The translations under genes were made by a program, and so were the position numbers. The notes under the pieces are model-generated. The model did no database searches. It saw only the letters and a list, made by a program, of their open reading frames with translations, and had not been told where the DNA came from. Below, one piece after another: positions 17,922 to 26,463 of a stretch of 64,000 nt of DNA (the stretch's first letter is position 1; every line of letters starts with the position of its first letter). The DNA is from Duganella guangzhouensis. GTDB taxonomy: Bacteria; Pseudomonadota; Gammaproteobacteria; Burkholderiales; Burkholderiaceae_D. The stretch lies in contig NZ_WKJK01000004.1 in NCBI RefSeq assembly GCF_009674535.1, positions 62,001-126,000 on the forward strand. Reading direction: 5' to 3'.

Positions 17922-19347
17922 TGACCAGGTAGTCCTCGATGCCATGATGCGAACCCTCGCGCCCCAGGCCGGACTGCTTGACGCCGCCGAACGGCGCCAC
18001 TTCGTTGGAAATCAACCCGGTGTTGACACCCACCATGCCGCTCTCCAGTCCCTCGGCCACGCGCCAGATGCGGCCAACGTCACGCGAATAGAAGTAGCTG
18101 GCCAGGCCGAATTCGGTGCCGTTGGCCAGCGCCAGCGCTTCCTCGTCGGTCTTGAAGCGGAACAGTGGCGCCAGCGGGCCGAAGGTCTCTTCCTTCGCCA
18201 CCAGCATGTCGGCACTGATATCGGCAATCACGGTCGGCTGGAAGAAGCTGTGGCCGAGCGCGTGGCGCTGTCCGCCCAGCAGCACGCGGCCGCCCTTGGC
18301 CACCGCATCGGCCACGTGCTGCTCAACCTTCTTCACCGCCTTCTCGTCGATCAGCGGCCCTTGCGTGACACCGGCTTCCACGCCGTTGCCAACTTTGAGT
18401 TTATCCACAGCCGCCACCAGCTTTTGCGCGAACGCGTCGTACACGCCGTCTTGCACGTAAATGCGGTTGGCGCAGACGCAGGTCTGGCCGGCGTTGCGGT
18501 ACTTGGACGCGATGGCGCCCTCCACCGCCGCATCCAGATCGGCATCGTCAAACACGATGAAGGGCGCGTTGCCGCCCAGTTCCAGCGACAGCTTCTTGAT
18601 GGTGGGCGCGCTCTGCTCCATCAGCAGCCGGCCCACCGCCGTCGAGCCGGTGAAGGTCAGCTTGCGCACGATGGGGTTGGAGGTCATCTCGCCGCCGATC
18701 TCCTTCGGCGTGCCGGTCACCACGCTGAACACGCCCGGCGGCACGCCGGCGCGCTCCGCCAATACCGCCAGCGCCAGCGCGCAGTACGGCGTGGCCTCGG
18801 CCGGCTTCAGCACCATCGGACAACCGGCCGCCAACGCGGGGCCGGCTTTGCGCGTGATCATGGCAATCGGGAAGTTCCATGGCGTGATGGCGGCACAGAC
18901 GCCAATCGGCTCCTTGGTGACCAGAATGCGGCGGTCCGGCCATGGCGACGCCAGCGTCTCGCCGGCCACGCGCTTGGCTTCCTCCCCAAACCATTCGATG
19001 AACGAAGCTCCATACGCCACCTCGCCGCGCGACTCGGCCAGCGGCTTGCCCTGCTCCGCCGTCATCAACTGCGCCAGGTCTTCGGTGTTTTCCAGGATCA
19101 GGTCATTCCACTTGCGCAGGATGATGGCGCGCTCCCTGGCGGTCTTCTTGCGCCAGGCCGGCCAGGCGGCGTTGGCGGCATCGATGGCGCGCCGCGTTTC
19201 GGCGGCGCCCATCAGCGGCACGGTGCCCAGCTGTTCGCCAGTGGCCGGATTGGTCACGGCCAGCGTGGCGCCGTTATCGGCGTCGCTCCACTGGCCATTG
19301 AGGTACGCCTGCTGGCGCAGCAGGCTCGGGTCTTTCAGTTGCAGCAT
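17893..19347 (-). CDS. gabD: NAD(P)-dependent succinate-semialdehyde dehydrogenase
   Basis: 484 residues, the family length. Aldehyde dehydrogenase signatures are complete: ITPWNFPIAMITRKAGPALA, FTGSTAVGRLLMEQ, the general base in LELGGNAPFIVFDDADLD and the catalytic Cys in NAGQTCVCANRIYV. The pattern of residues fits GabD (oxidises succinate semialdehyde to succinate in GABA and putrescine breakdown). It is the last gene of a leftward operon that starts with an aminopropyltransferase-like protein and a flavin amine oxidase, so amine-derived aldehydes are likely substrates. It follows ppk2 by 10 bp. Confidence 0.92.
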   Translation of the reverse strand: MLQLKDPSLLRQQAYLNGQWSDADNGATLAVTNPATGEQLGTVPLMGAAETRRAIDAANAAWPAWRKKTARERAIILRKWNDLILENTEDLAQLMTAEQGKPLAESRGEVAYGASFIEWFGEEAKRVAGETLASPWPDRRILVTKEPIGVCAAITPWNFPIAMITRKAGPALAAGCPMVLKPAEATPYCALALAVLAERAGVPPGVFSVVTGTPKEIGGEMTSNPIVRKLTFTGSTAVGRLLMEQSAPTIKKLSLELGGNAPFIVFDDADLDAAVEGAIASKYRNAGQTCVCANRIYVQDGVYDAFAQKLVAAVDKLKVGNGVEAGVTQGPLIDEKAVKKVEQHVADAVAKGGRVLLGGQRHALGHSFFQPTVIADISADMLVAKEETFGPLAPLFRFKTDEEALALANGTEFGLASYFYSRDVGRIWRVAEGLESGMVGVNTGLISNEVAPFGGVKQSGLGREGSHHGIEDYLVIKYICLGGI

Positions 19348-19357
19348 AAGGGTCTCC

Positions 19358-20200
19358 TTATTCCACGGTGAATGACGACAGATCCGGATGTGGTGGGGGA
19401 TATTGCAGCTCCATGCCTTCCAGCGTCTCCAGCAGCAGGCTGGCGATCACCAGATTGCGATGGGTCTTGGAATTGGCCGGCACCACATACCATGGCGCGT
19501 GCGGCGCATCGGTCTCACGGATGGCTTTCTCGTAGGCGCGCTGGTAGTCGTCCCATTTTGCACGTTGCGTGATGTCTTCCGGGTTGAATTTCCACTGCTT
19601 GTCCGGATCGTCCAGCCGCTCCTGCAGGCGCTCGCGCTGCTCCTCCTTCGAGATGTGCAGGAACACCTTGATGATCACCGTGCCCGTCTCCGCCAGCATG
19701 CGTTCGAAGTCGCGGATTTGCGCGTAGCGGCGCTGGCACTCCTCGTCATCGATCATGCCCTGCACTTTGGTGATCAGCACATCCTCGTAATGACTACGGT
19801 TGAAGATCGCGATCTCGCCATTGATCGGCACATGCTGATGTACGCGCCACAGATAATCGTGCGCCAGCTCGGCATCGGTCGGCGCCTTGAAGCCCACCGC
19901 GCGCAAGCCCATCGGGCTGATGCCGCTGAACAGCGCGCGCACCGTGCCGTCCTTGCCGGCAGTGTCGGTGCCCTGCAGGATCAGCAGCACCTTCTGCTTG
20001 CGCTGCGCGTACAGCTTGTCCTGCAGCGCGGCGATGCGATCGATCAGCGCGGCGGTGCGCTCACGGTCCAGTGTCTTGGCGCGCGACTTGCCGAGTTTGG
20101 GGTTGGCGGCGCGGGTCGAGAACGTATCGTCGTCCGCGTCCTGGTCGCGCAACTTGAATTTTTTGGGGGCGCGGAAGCGCTGGCGGGCGTTGTGTGTCAT
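19358..20200 (-). CDS. Polyphosphate kinase 2 family protein
   Basis: 280 residues, single PPK2 domain. The Walker A loop is in LILQGTDTAGKDGTVRALFS, Walker B-like residues in AIFNRSHYEDVLITKVQG, and the lid is rich in Arg/Lys (HISKEEQRERLQERLDD). PPK2 enzymes phosphorylate NDP or NMP with polyphosphate; class (I, II or III) is not safely readable. It sits inside the amine-oxidase/SSADH operon with 12-bp and 10-bp gaps, which is unusual; it could supply nucleotide triphosphates, or its placement may be incidental. Confidence 0.88.
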   Translation of the reverse strand: MTHNARQRFRAPKKFKLRDQDADDDTFSTRAANPKLGKSRAKTLDRERTAALIDRIAALQDKLYAQRKQKVLLILQGTDTAGKDGTVRALFSGISPMGLRAVGFKAPTDAELAHDYLWRVHQHVPINGEIAIFNRSHYEDVLITKVQGMIDDEECQRRYAQIRDFERMLAETGTVIIKVFLHISKEEQRERLQERLDDPDKQWKFNPEDITQRAKWDDYQRAYEKAIRETDAPHAPWYVVPANSKTHRNLVIASLLLETLEGMELQYPPPHPDLSSFTVE

Positions 20201-20212
20201 GGAATCAGGATA

Positions 20213-21823
20213 TCACTTCGCTGCCAGCTCTGCCGCCCGGTAGCCCCACCACGCCGCCTCCTCGAACACCGAAAAGCCGGACAAGTCAGCATGCGCAAAC
20301 AGAATCGGGCCGTCCACCTGACGCAGCGCGCGCATGCCCGCATTGTTGCGGAAGCCCGGCCACGGCACCGCCATCGCATGGCCGCGCAGCGTGATATCGA
20401 CCCGCTCGACGCAGGAGGCGAATTGCGCGCCATAAGCGGTGTGCATATCGGCGCCGGCCAGCGCCAGCAGCTCTTCGGGTTTGGCGCTGGCCATCCAGTG
20501 GCGCGCCGTGCTGGCCTTGCGGTCGGACAGCGCGACGTAGGCGCTGAATACGGTTTTTTCAGGCGGCCGCACGCGGATGTCCTGGTGGGTGGACACCACA
20601 AAGCCCAATCCCGGTTCGCTGTACACCACGTTATCCCACGACAGCGGCTGGCTAGGAAGTTCGTCCGGGAAGCGCTTGAGCAGGAAGTTCGCCACCATCC
20701 ACGGCGCGTATTCGGGCGCATGGCGCGCCGGATCGAAGCCATAGTCCGCGATGTTTTCCACCACCCGCGCCGCCACGTAAGTCGGCATGGCGCAAATCGC
20801 TTTGCGCGCGCGCACCAGATAGCTGGTGGCTTTGCCGCCTTCCAGCTTGAAGCAAAGCGCCTCGACACCATCGGCGGTCTTTTTCAGCGACACCGCCGTA
20901 CCGGCCACGCGCTTGACCGCCGCCGCCTGCTCCATGCCACGCGCCAGCGGTTGCAGGCCGCCGGGCCAGGTCAGCCAGGCGCCGTTGCCGGCGTTGGCGG
21001 CCTGGCCCCAACGGCTACAGTAGTAGTGCAGACCGGCCCACGCCGAGACTTTGTCATAGCGCGTGCCGTAATCGTCGCGGCAGCAGTAATTCAGATACCA
21101 GTGCAGCGTAGGCGACTTGTAGCCCTGCTGATCCATCCACTGCTTGAGCGAGATGCGGTCCAGCGCCTGCCATTCCGGATCTTCCGACGACAGCACGGTC
21201 GGGAACACGAACACGCGGCGGCCATCGGCGCCACGCGTCTGGCGCAAACGGTCCACTTCCGCGAAAAAGCGCTTGTGTTCCACCAGCTCCCACTGCGGCA
21301 CGCCGTCGGTGGGAATGAAGCCATCCTGCCAGTGGCCGTTGAACAGCAGCCGTTCCTCCGGCGCGTGCAGGATGAAGCGCTCGTCGTAATACGGCTTCTC
21401 GGCAAAGGGGTCTTTCTGGATGATGCCAAGGTCCGCCAGGATCTCGCGCACATGCGTCGACTCGGGCGACGGCAGCGGCAGATAGTGGGCGCCGGTCGGA
21501 TATTCGTACTCGCCAAACGCGCCGCCGGCGGCGTTACCGTGCGGCTGCGGACCGTCGATCATCAGCACCTCGGTCTTGCCCAGCTTTTTCAGCTTCCACG
21601 CGGCGGTGAGGCCGGCGATGCCGGAACCGAGGATGACGACATCGGTGTGGATAACTTGCGCTGGCGGCGGAATCGCGCGGCGGTCGCGCAGGAAGTGGCC
21701 CTCATCGCGGCCGACGTAGTTCACGGTCGGCGTGATTTCCTGCCAGCGCTGGAACGCCAGTCCGCTACCGGCGGCGGCCAGGCCGGAAGCGCCGGCCCAC
21801 ACCAGAAAGGATCGGCGCAGCAT
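20213..21823 (-). CDS. Tat-exported FAD amine oxidase-like protein
   Basis: 536 residues. A twin-arginine-like leader (MLRRSFLVWAGASGLAAAG) precedes a Rossmann FAD-binding motif, VVILGSGIAGLTAAWKLKKL, with the acidic residue at LMIDGPQ. The C-terminal part (residues about 395-530) has the amine-oxidase/protoporphyrinogen-oxidase layout with AVPWPGFRNNAGMRALR and ILFAHADLSGFSVFEEAAWW. It probably oxidises an amine, perhaps a polyamine, outside the cytoplasm. Its ATG overlaps the stop of the aminopropyltransferase-like gene in TGATG, so the two are made together. The longer ORF to 22030 is inside that gene. Confidence 0.8.
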   Translation of the reverse strand: MLRRSFLVWAGASGLAAAGSGLAFQRWQEITPTVNYVGRDEGHFLRDRRAIPPPAQVIHTDVVILGSGIAGLTAAWKLKKLGKTEVLMIDGPQPHGNAAGGAFGEYEYPTGAHYLPLPSPESTHVREILADLGIIQKDPFAEKPYYDERFILHAPEERLLFNGHWQDGFIPTDGVPQWELVEHKRFFAEVDRLRQTRGADGRRVFVFPTVLSSEDPEWQALDRISLKQWMDQQGYKSPTLHWYLNYCCRDDYGTRYDKVSAWAGLHYYCSRWGQAANAGNGAWLTWPGGLQPLARGMEQAAAVKRVAGTAVSLKKTADGVEALCFKLEGGKATSYLVRARKAICAMPTYVAARVVENIADYGFDPARHAPEYAPWMVANFLLKRFPDELPSQPLSWDNVVYSEPGLGFVVSTHQDIRVRPPEKTVFSAYVALSDRKASTARHWMASAKPEELLALAGADMHTAYGAQFASCVERVDITLRGHAMAVPWPGFRNNAGMRALRQVDGPILFAHADLSGFSVFEEAAWWGYRAAELAAK

Positions 21824-23334
21824 CAGCGTATCACCCGGCGCCAGTCCTGCTCGAATTCGTGCACGAGCGACTGGGTGTTGAGGCGATTCGGCTCCATCGC
21901 CATCGGCTTCATATCGGGCGGGAAGATGAACATCTCGCGCGTGGTATCGGCGTTCAGATAACGCATCGGCAGTCGGTAGCTGGAAGGCGGCGCGTACTGC
22001 GCCTGAGGCGTCGCCAGGATGAAGCCCCACTCACCAAACGATGGCACGTAGGCGTGATAGGGATAGGTCTTCAGGCCGACTTCGCGCAGCGTGGCGTCGA
22101 TGGTCCAGTAAGCGTGCGGCGCGAAAAACGGCGACGTCGATTGCACCACCATCAGCCCATTCGCCGCCAGATGCTTGCGCACCATGCCGTAGAATGGCAC
22201 CGAATACAGCTTGCCCAGCGCGAAGCTGGACGGATCGGGGAAGTCGACGATGACGGCGTCGAACATATCGTCGTTATGCTGCAGCCAGATCGCCGCGTCG
22301 GCGTTCACCACCTGCACCCGTTTGTCGCTGAACGAGCCGTGATTCAGCTTGACCAGCTCCTCGCGCCGCGTGAAGGCGCCGGTCATGGCCGGGTCCAGAT
22401 CGACCAGCGTCACATGTTCGATATTCGGGTAGCGCAGGATCTCGCGCAACGCCAGGCCATCGCCGCCGCCCAGCACCAGCACCCGCTTCGCCCAGGGCAG
22501 CGGTTGCAGCACTGGATGCACCAGCGCTTCGTGATAGCGGTACTCGTCGCGCGACGAGAATTGCAGGTTGCCGTTGATGTACAGGCGCAGATCGTCCTTC
22601 CAGCGCGTGATCACCAGCCGCTGATACGGCGTGGTGGTGGCAAATACAATCTCGTCACCGAACAAGCCATGCTCGCCCCAGGAAGTCAGTTTGTCGGCAA
22701 AGGCAAAGCCGAACACCAGCGCGCACATCACGGTGCAGGCGCGCAGCAAACGGCCGCTGACGTTTTTCAGCTCTGTGGAAAACGCCTTGATTGTCCACAG
22801 GGCGACGCCGACATTCAGCATGCCGAACAAAAAGCCGGTGCGCACCAGTCCCAGATACGGCGCCAGCACCAGCGGGAACAGCAGCGACACCGCCAGCGCA
22901 CCCAGGTAGTCGAAGGTCAGCACCTTGCTGACCAGTTCATTGAAGGCGGTCTGGCGTGCGTTCAGCGCGCGCATCACCAGCGGCACCTCCATGCCGACGA
23001 AGGCGCCGATCAAAAACACCATCACATACAACAGGGTGCGGAACGGCGCCGCCATCCACGAGAAAGTCATGAACAACACCGCCGCCGATACGCCGCCGAC
23101 CAGCCCCACCGCGAGTTCGATGTCGACAAAGCGCGCCAGCACGTCTTCGTCCTTCACGTATTTGGAGAAGTGCGCGCCAACGCCCATGGCAAACAGGTAG
23201 CATCCGATAATCGTGGAGAACTGCAGCACCGAGTCGCCCAGCAGATAGCTGGACAGCGCGCCGGCGATCAGCTCATACGCCAGCCCGCATGACGCCACCA
23301 CGAACACGGACAGGATCAGAATCTTTTTGGTCAT
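21823..23334 (-). CDS. Membrane-anchored spermidine synthase-like aminopropyltransferase
   Basis: 503 residues. The first 215 or so residues hold about seven hydrophobic helices. Residues 225-480 are a Rossmann methyltransferase-fold spermidine synthase: LQFSSRDEYRYHEALVHPVL is the family's entry motif (polyamine-site Asp/Tyr/His), VLVLGGGDGLALREILRYPN the nucleotide-binding glycine motif, and DAVIVDFPDPSSFALGKLYS the catalytic Asp region. It would transfer aminopropyl from decarboxylated AdoMet to an amine at the membrane. speD, which makes that donor, is in the divergent operon 3 kb away, which supports true aminopropyl transfer. Confidence 0.85.
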   Translation of the reverse strand: MTKKILILSVFVVASCGLAYELIAGALSSYLLGDSVLQFSTIIGCYLFAMGVGAHFSKYVKDEDVLARFVDIELAVGLVGGVSAAVLFMTFSWMAAPFRTLLYVMVFLIGAFVGMEVPLVMRALNARQTAFNELVSKVLTFDYLGALAVSLLFPLVLAPYLGLVRTGFLFGMLNVGVALWTIKAFSTELKNVSGRLLRACTVMCALVFGFAFADKLTSWGEHGLFGDEIVFATTTPYQRLVITRWKDDLRLYINGNLQFSSRDEYRYHEALVHPVLQPLPWAKRVLVLGGGDGLALREILRYPNIEHVTLVDLDPAMTGAFTRREELVKLNHGSFSDKRVQVVNADAAIWLQHNDDMFDAVIVDFPDPSSFALGKLYSVPFYGMVRKHLAANGLMVVQSTSPFFAPHAYWTIDATLREVGLKTYPYHAYVPSFGEWGFILATPQAQYAPPSSYRLPMRYLNADTTREMFIFPPDMKPMAMEPNRLNTQSLVHEFEQDWRRVIR

Positions 23335-23385
23335 TTCTACTCGTTTGCATTATTATCAAGTAAATACTTTACCCGAAGGTGCGCC

Positions 23386-23772
23386 GTGCCCGCCATCCTA
23401 AATTACCTGATCCACCTGCTGGTTGCCGCCGTGCTGCTGGCGGTGTTCTTCAAAGCCTACACCTGGATGACGCCCTTCGACGAGATCAAACTGATCCGGC
23501 TCGGTAACTACGCCGCATCGCTATCGCTGGGCGGGGCGCTGATAGGTTTTTCCATCACCATCGGTTCGGCGCTGATGCATACTGCCGATTACCGCGAGTT
23601 CGCGGCCTGGGCCTTCGGCGCGATGGTGGTGCAGATGCTGGCCTATGCCATCACCACCCGCGTGCTGAACATGTCCAAGGACCAGATCGAGGCCAACAAC
23701 GCGGCGTTCGGCGGGCTGCTGGGTGCCATCTCCATTTCCATCGGCGTGATCAACGGCGCCTGCATTTCCTAA
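23386..23772 (+). CDS. DUF350 membrane protein (YjfL-like)
   Basis: 128 residues, GTG start with GAAGG seven bases upstream. Four hydrophobic helices are visible: LIHLLVAAVLLAVFFKAYTW, LSLGGALIGFSITIGSALMH, AFGAMVVQMLAYAITTRVL and LGAISISIGVINGACIS. This is a DUF350 protein; the E. coli relative YjfL is in the yjf operon with a PspA-like protein and a glutathionylspermidine-synthase-like ATP-grasp protein. The function is unknown. It starts the rightward operon and shares only 51 bp of intergenic DNA with the divergent aminopropyltransferase gene. Confidence 0.85.
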   Translation: MPAILNYLIHLLVAAVLLAVFFKAYTWMTPFDEIKLIRLGNYAASLSLGGALIGFSITIGSALMHTADYREFAAWAFGAMVVQMLAYAITTRVLNMSKDQIEANNAAFGGLLGAISISIGVINGACIS

Positions 23773-23790
23773 TTTCGAGCGAGGACCATC

Positions 23791-24816
23791 ATGGGTATCG
23801 GCAGCTTTATCAAGAAGCAGTTTATCGATGTACTGCAGTGGAACGAGGACACCGACGGCGTGCTGGCCTGGCGCTATCCGATGGCCGACCAGGAGATCCA
23901 GAACGGCGGCCAGCTGGTGGTGCGCGAATCGCAGGTGGCGCTGTTCGTCAACGAGGGCCAGATCGCCGACGTGTTCGGCCCCGGCACCCACACGCTGACC
24001 ACGCAAACCCTGCCGGTGCTGACCAACCTGAAAAACTGGGACAAGCTGTTTGCCTCGCCGTTCAAGTCGGATGTGTACTTCTTCAGCACCCGCGTGCAGA
24101 CCGGCCGCAAATGGGGCACGCCGCAGCCGATCACCATCCGCGACAAGGACTTCGACATGGTGCGGGTGCGCGCCTTCGGCATGTACTCCTACCGCATCAC
24201 CAATCCGCGCTCCTTCTTCACCGAAATCAGCGGCACCCGCGAGACCTATACCCGCGATGAGGTGGAAGACCAGCTGCGCGGCATTCTGATGGCCAGCATG
24301 GCTAGCTCGCTGGGCGCGTCGCAAGTGCCCTTCCTCGACATGGCGGCCAATCAGGCGCTGATGGCGCAACAGGTCAAGGGCGACCTGACCACCGCGTTTG
24401 CGCGCTACGGCGTCGCGCTGGATGAATTCAACGTGGCCAGCGTCAGCCTGCCGGAAGAACTGCAGGCGGCGCTGGACGAGCGTATCTCGGCCGGCATGAA
24501 GGGCGGCATGAGCGCGGACAAGCTGGCCGGCTACACCAAATTCCAGGTCGCGAACGCGATCCCGCTGGCGGCACAGAATGAAGGCGGCCTGGCCGGCATC
24601 GGCGCGGGTCTGGGTGCAGGCATGACGGTGGGGCAGGCGATCGGCCAGGCCATGGGGTCGACCATGGCGCCGGCTACTGCTGCTCCGGCCGCACCGGCCG
24701 AGGACTCGATCGAAGCCCGCCTGGGAAAACTCAAGGGGCTGCTGGACAAGGGCTTGATCTCGGCCGCCGACTACGACAGCACCAAGGCCGAACTGCTGAA
24801 AAAACTGATCGGCTAA
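23791..24816 (+). CDS. SPFH-domain protein with C-terminal SHOCT (YdjI-like)
   Basis: 341 residues. An SPFH/band-7 domain covers residues 20-235 (LVVRESQVALFVNEGQIADV, then YFFSTRVQTGRKWGTPQPIT). A Gly/Ala-rich linker (residues 255-300) precedes a SHOCT domain at the end: IEARLGKLKGLLDKGLISAA, then DYDSTKAELLKKL. B. subtilis YdjI has the same SPFH type and works with PspA-like YdjF and membrane proteins YdjG/H in envelope stress. No membrane helix is present, so it likely associates through its neighbours. It starts 18 bp after DUF350 and 4 bp before the DUF4178 gene. Confidence 0.85.
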   Translation: MGIGSFIKKQFIDVLQWNEDTDGVLAWRYPMADQEIQNGGQLVVRESQVALFVNEGQIADVFGPGTHTLTTQTLPVLTNLKNWDKLFASPFKSDVYFFSTRVQTGRKWGTPQPITIRDKDFDMVRVRAFGMYSYRITNPRSFFTEISGTRETYTRDEVEDQLRGILMASMASSLGASQVPFLDMAANQALMAQQVKGDLTTAFARYGVALDEFNVASVSLPEELQAALDERISAGMKGGMSADKLAGYTKFQVANAIPLAAQNEGGLAGIGAGLGAGMTVGQAIGQAMGSTMAPATAAPAAPAEDSIEARLGKLKGLLDKGLISAADYDSTKAELLKKLIG

Positions 24817-24820
24817 GCAC

Positions 24821-26290
24821 GTGCAAATCGTTTCCTGTCCCAGCTGCGGCGCGGAAGTCAAATTCCGCTCGCACGCCTCGGTCATGGCTGTCTGCGAATA
24901 CTGCAGCACGCGGGTGCTGAAGGAAGGCGACGCGGTCAAGGATCTGGGCAAGATCTCGTCGGTGCTGGAGGATTATTCACCGATCCAGATCGGCACTGCC
25001 GGAGTGCTGGGCGGGCGGCCGTTCACGGTGGTCGGCCGCATCCAGCTGCGTTATTCGGCCGGCATGTGGAACGAGTGGTATCTGCTGTTCGACGACGGTA
25101 AAACCTCTTGGCTGGGCGATTCGTCCGGCATGTACACCATCACCGCCGAATACGCTGGCGAGGCGCAGCTGCCAGCGTTTGAACAGCTGCTGCCGGGGCG
25201 GAATTACCCGATCAACGATTCGCCCTACACGGCGGCCGAAATCCGCGTTGCCGATTGTGTCGGTGGCCAAGGCGAGCTGCCGTTCAAGGTGGGCGACGGC
25301 TATCAGGCGCGGGTGGCGGACTTCCGCCGTGGCGTCGAATTTATCACGCTGGATTACTCGGACGGTCCGCAGCCAGTGATCTACACCGGTCTGTCGGTCA
25401 CGCTTGAGAGCCTGCAATGCCAGCTGCTGCGCGACGATGACACCATCCAGCGCGCGGCCGGCCGCTATCGCGGCAAGCTGGATGCGCTGGATTGTCCATC
25501 GTGCGGCAGTCCGATCAAATACCTGCCCGGCATCACTGCCAACCTGGTGTGCCCGGCCTGCGCCACCCAGATCGACGCCGCCAGCCCGAAAGCGCAAGTG
25601 GTGGCCGTCGGCGAGCGCGTGGCCGCCGTGCCGCTGTCGCTGGAGCTGGGCGCGACCGCTAAAATCAACAACCAAGACTTCACCATCATCGGCATGATGC
25701 GGCGCGCCGACGACGAGGGCGCGCAGTGGAACGAATACCTGATGTACGGCCCGCGCGCCGGCTTTTCGTGGCTGGTGGAGACCGATGACGGCTGGTCCGG
25801 CGCCAACGTGCTGTCCGAGTGGCCGCAGTGGTACGCGCCCGGTTCCGCCAGCGTGACTGTGGATAAGGTGAAATTTGAGCGGCTTTACGACTACGGCGCG
25901 CAGGTGACCTACGCGGTGGGCGCCTTCAACTGGCGGGTGGCGGTGGGCGATCGCACGCGGGTGGAGGAATTCCAGGCCGGCCAGCTGCGGCTGGCGTCGG
26001 AAACCACGCGCGAGGAAATGACCTGGTCACGCTCGGCGCCGGTGTCGGCCGACCAGCTGAAGCTGTGGTTTGGCGAGGCGTTCAAAGGACGCGTCAAGGC
26101 GCCGTCGCGCGGTCAGCCGCTGGTCAACAACCGTTATCGCAGCACCGCCAAGTACATCATCTGGTTCATGCTGGCGCTGAATGCGATACCGCTGCTGACC
26201 AACTTCTCCGGCACCTGGTTCCTGAGCGCGATCGGCGCGCTGGCGCTGTATCTGCCGGCGACCTTCCTGGATAACCTCGACAAGTCATGA
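24821..26290 (+). CDS. Double zinc-ribbon, double DUF4178 protein with C-terminal membrane helices
   Basis: 489 residues, GTG start. The layout is an internal repeat. A first zinc ribbon (CPSCGAEV ... CEYCSTRV) is followed by a DUF4178 domain (residues 50-200). A second zinc ribbon (CPSCGSPI ... CPACATQI, about residue 223) is followed by a second DUF4178 domain. Two hydrophobic helices lie near the C-terminus (YIIWFMLALNAIPLL and FLSAIGALALYLPATF). The function of DUF4178 is unknown; members are found beside SpeD, aminopropyltransferases, DUF350 and SPFH proteins, as here. The stop overlaps the next start in ATGA. Confidence 0.8.
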   Translation: MQIVSCPSCGAEVKFRSHASVMAVCEYCSTRVLKEGDAVKDLGKISSVLEDYSPIQIGTAGVLGGRPFTVVGRIQLRYSAGMWNEWYLLFDDGKTSWLGDSSGMYTITAEYAGEAQLPAFEQLLPGRNYPINDSPYTAAEIRVADCVGGQGELPFKVGDGYQARVADFRRGVEFITLDYSDGPQPVIYTGLSVTLESLQCQLLRDDDTIQRAAGRYRGKLDALDCPSCGSPIKYLPGITANLVCPACATQIDAASPKAQVVAVGERVAAVPLSLELGATAKINNQDFTIIGMMRRADDEGAQWNEYLMYGPRAGFSWLVETDDGWSGANVLSEWPQWYAPGSASVTVDKVKFERLYDYGAQVTYAVGAFNWRVAVGDRTRVEEFQAGQLRLASETTREEMTWSRSAPVSADQLKLWFGEAFKGRVKAPSRGQPLVNNRYRSTAKYIIWFMLALNAIPLLTNFSGTWFLSAIGALALYLPATFLDNLDKS

Positions 26291-26463
26291 GCAGATTTTT
26301 CATCTACGCCATCATCGTGGTGCTGACCACCGTCAGCACCAGCTGGACGCGCATGCTGAGCGGCGGCGCGGGCCGCGGCTACACCGGCAGCAGCTGGAGC
26401 TCGCACACCGGTGGTGGTGGCGGCGCCTGGGGCAGCGGCTCCGGCGGCGGAGGCCACAAGTGA
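26287..26463 (+). CDS. 58-residue Gly/Ser-rich membrane peptide
   Basis: A small gene with ATG at 26287 and TGA at 26461-26463. The product has one hydrophobic helix (FFIYAIIVVLTTVSTSW) then a tail dominated by Gly and Ser with GGGGGAW and a terminal GGGGHK. It is linked by 4-bp overlaps to both neighbours (ATGA with the DUF4178 gene, GTGA with speD), which strongly supports its being translated. No family is recognised. Gly-rich tails of this sort occur on small proteins encoded in DUF350/DUF4178 loci. It is a likely subunit of the membrane complex. Confidence 0.7.
   Translation: MSRFFIYAIIVVLTTVSTSWTRMLSGGAGRGYTGSSWSSHTGGGGGAWGSGSGGGGHK

Noticed and set aside
19388..21961. Long plus-strand ORF (857 codons) opposite ppk2 and the amine oxidase
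   Set aside because: It mirrors the codon pattern of true minus-strand genes; composition is rich in His, Arg and Gln and no family is recognised. Antisense shadow.
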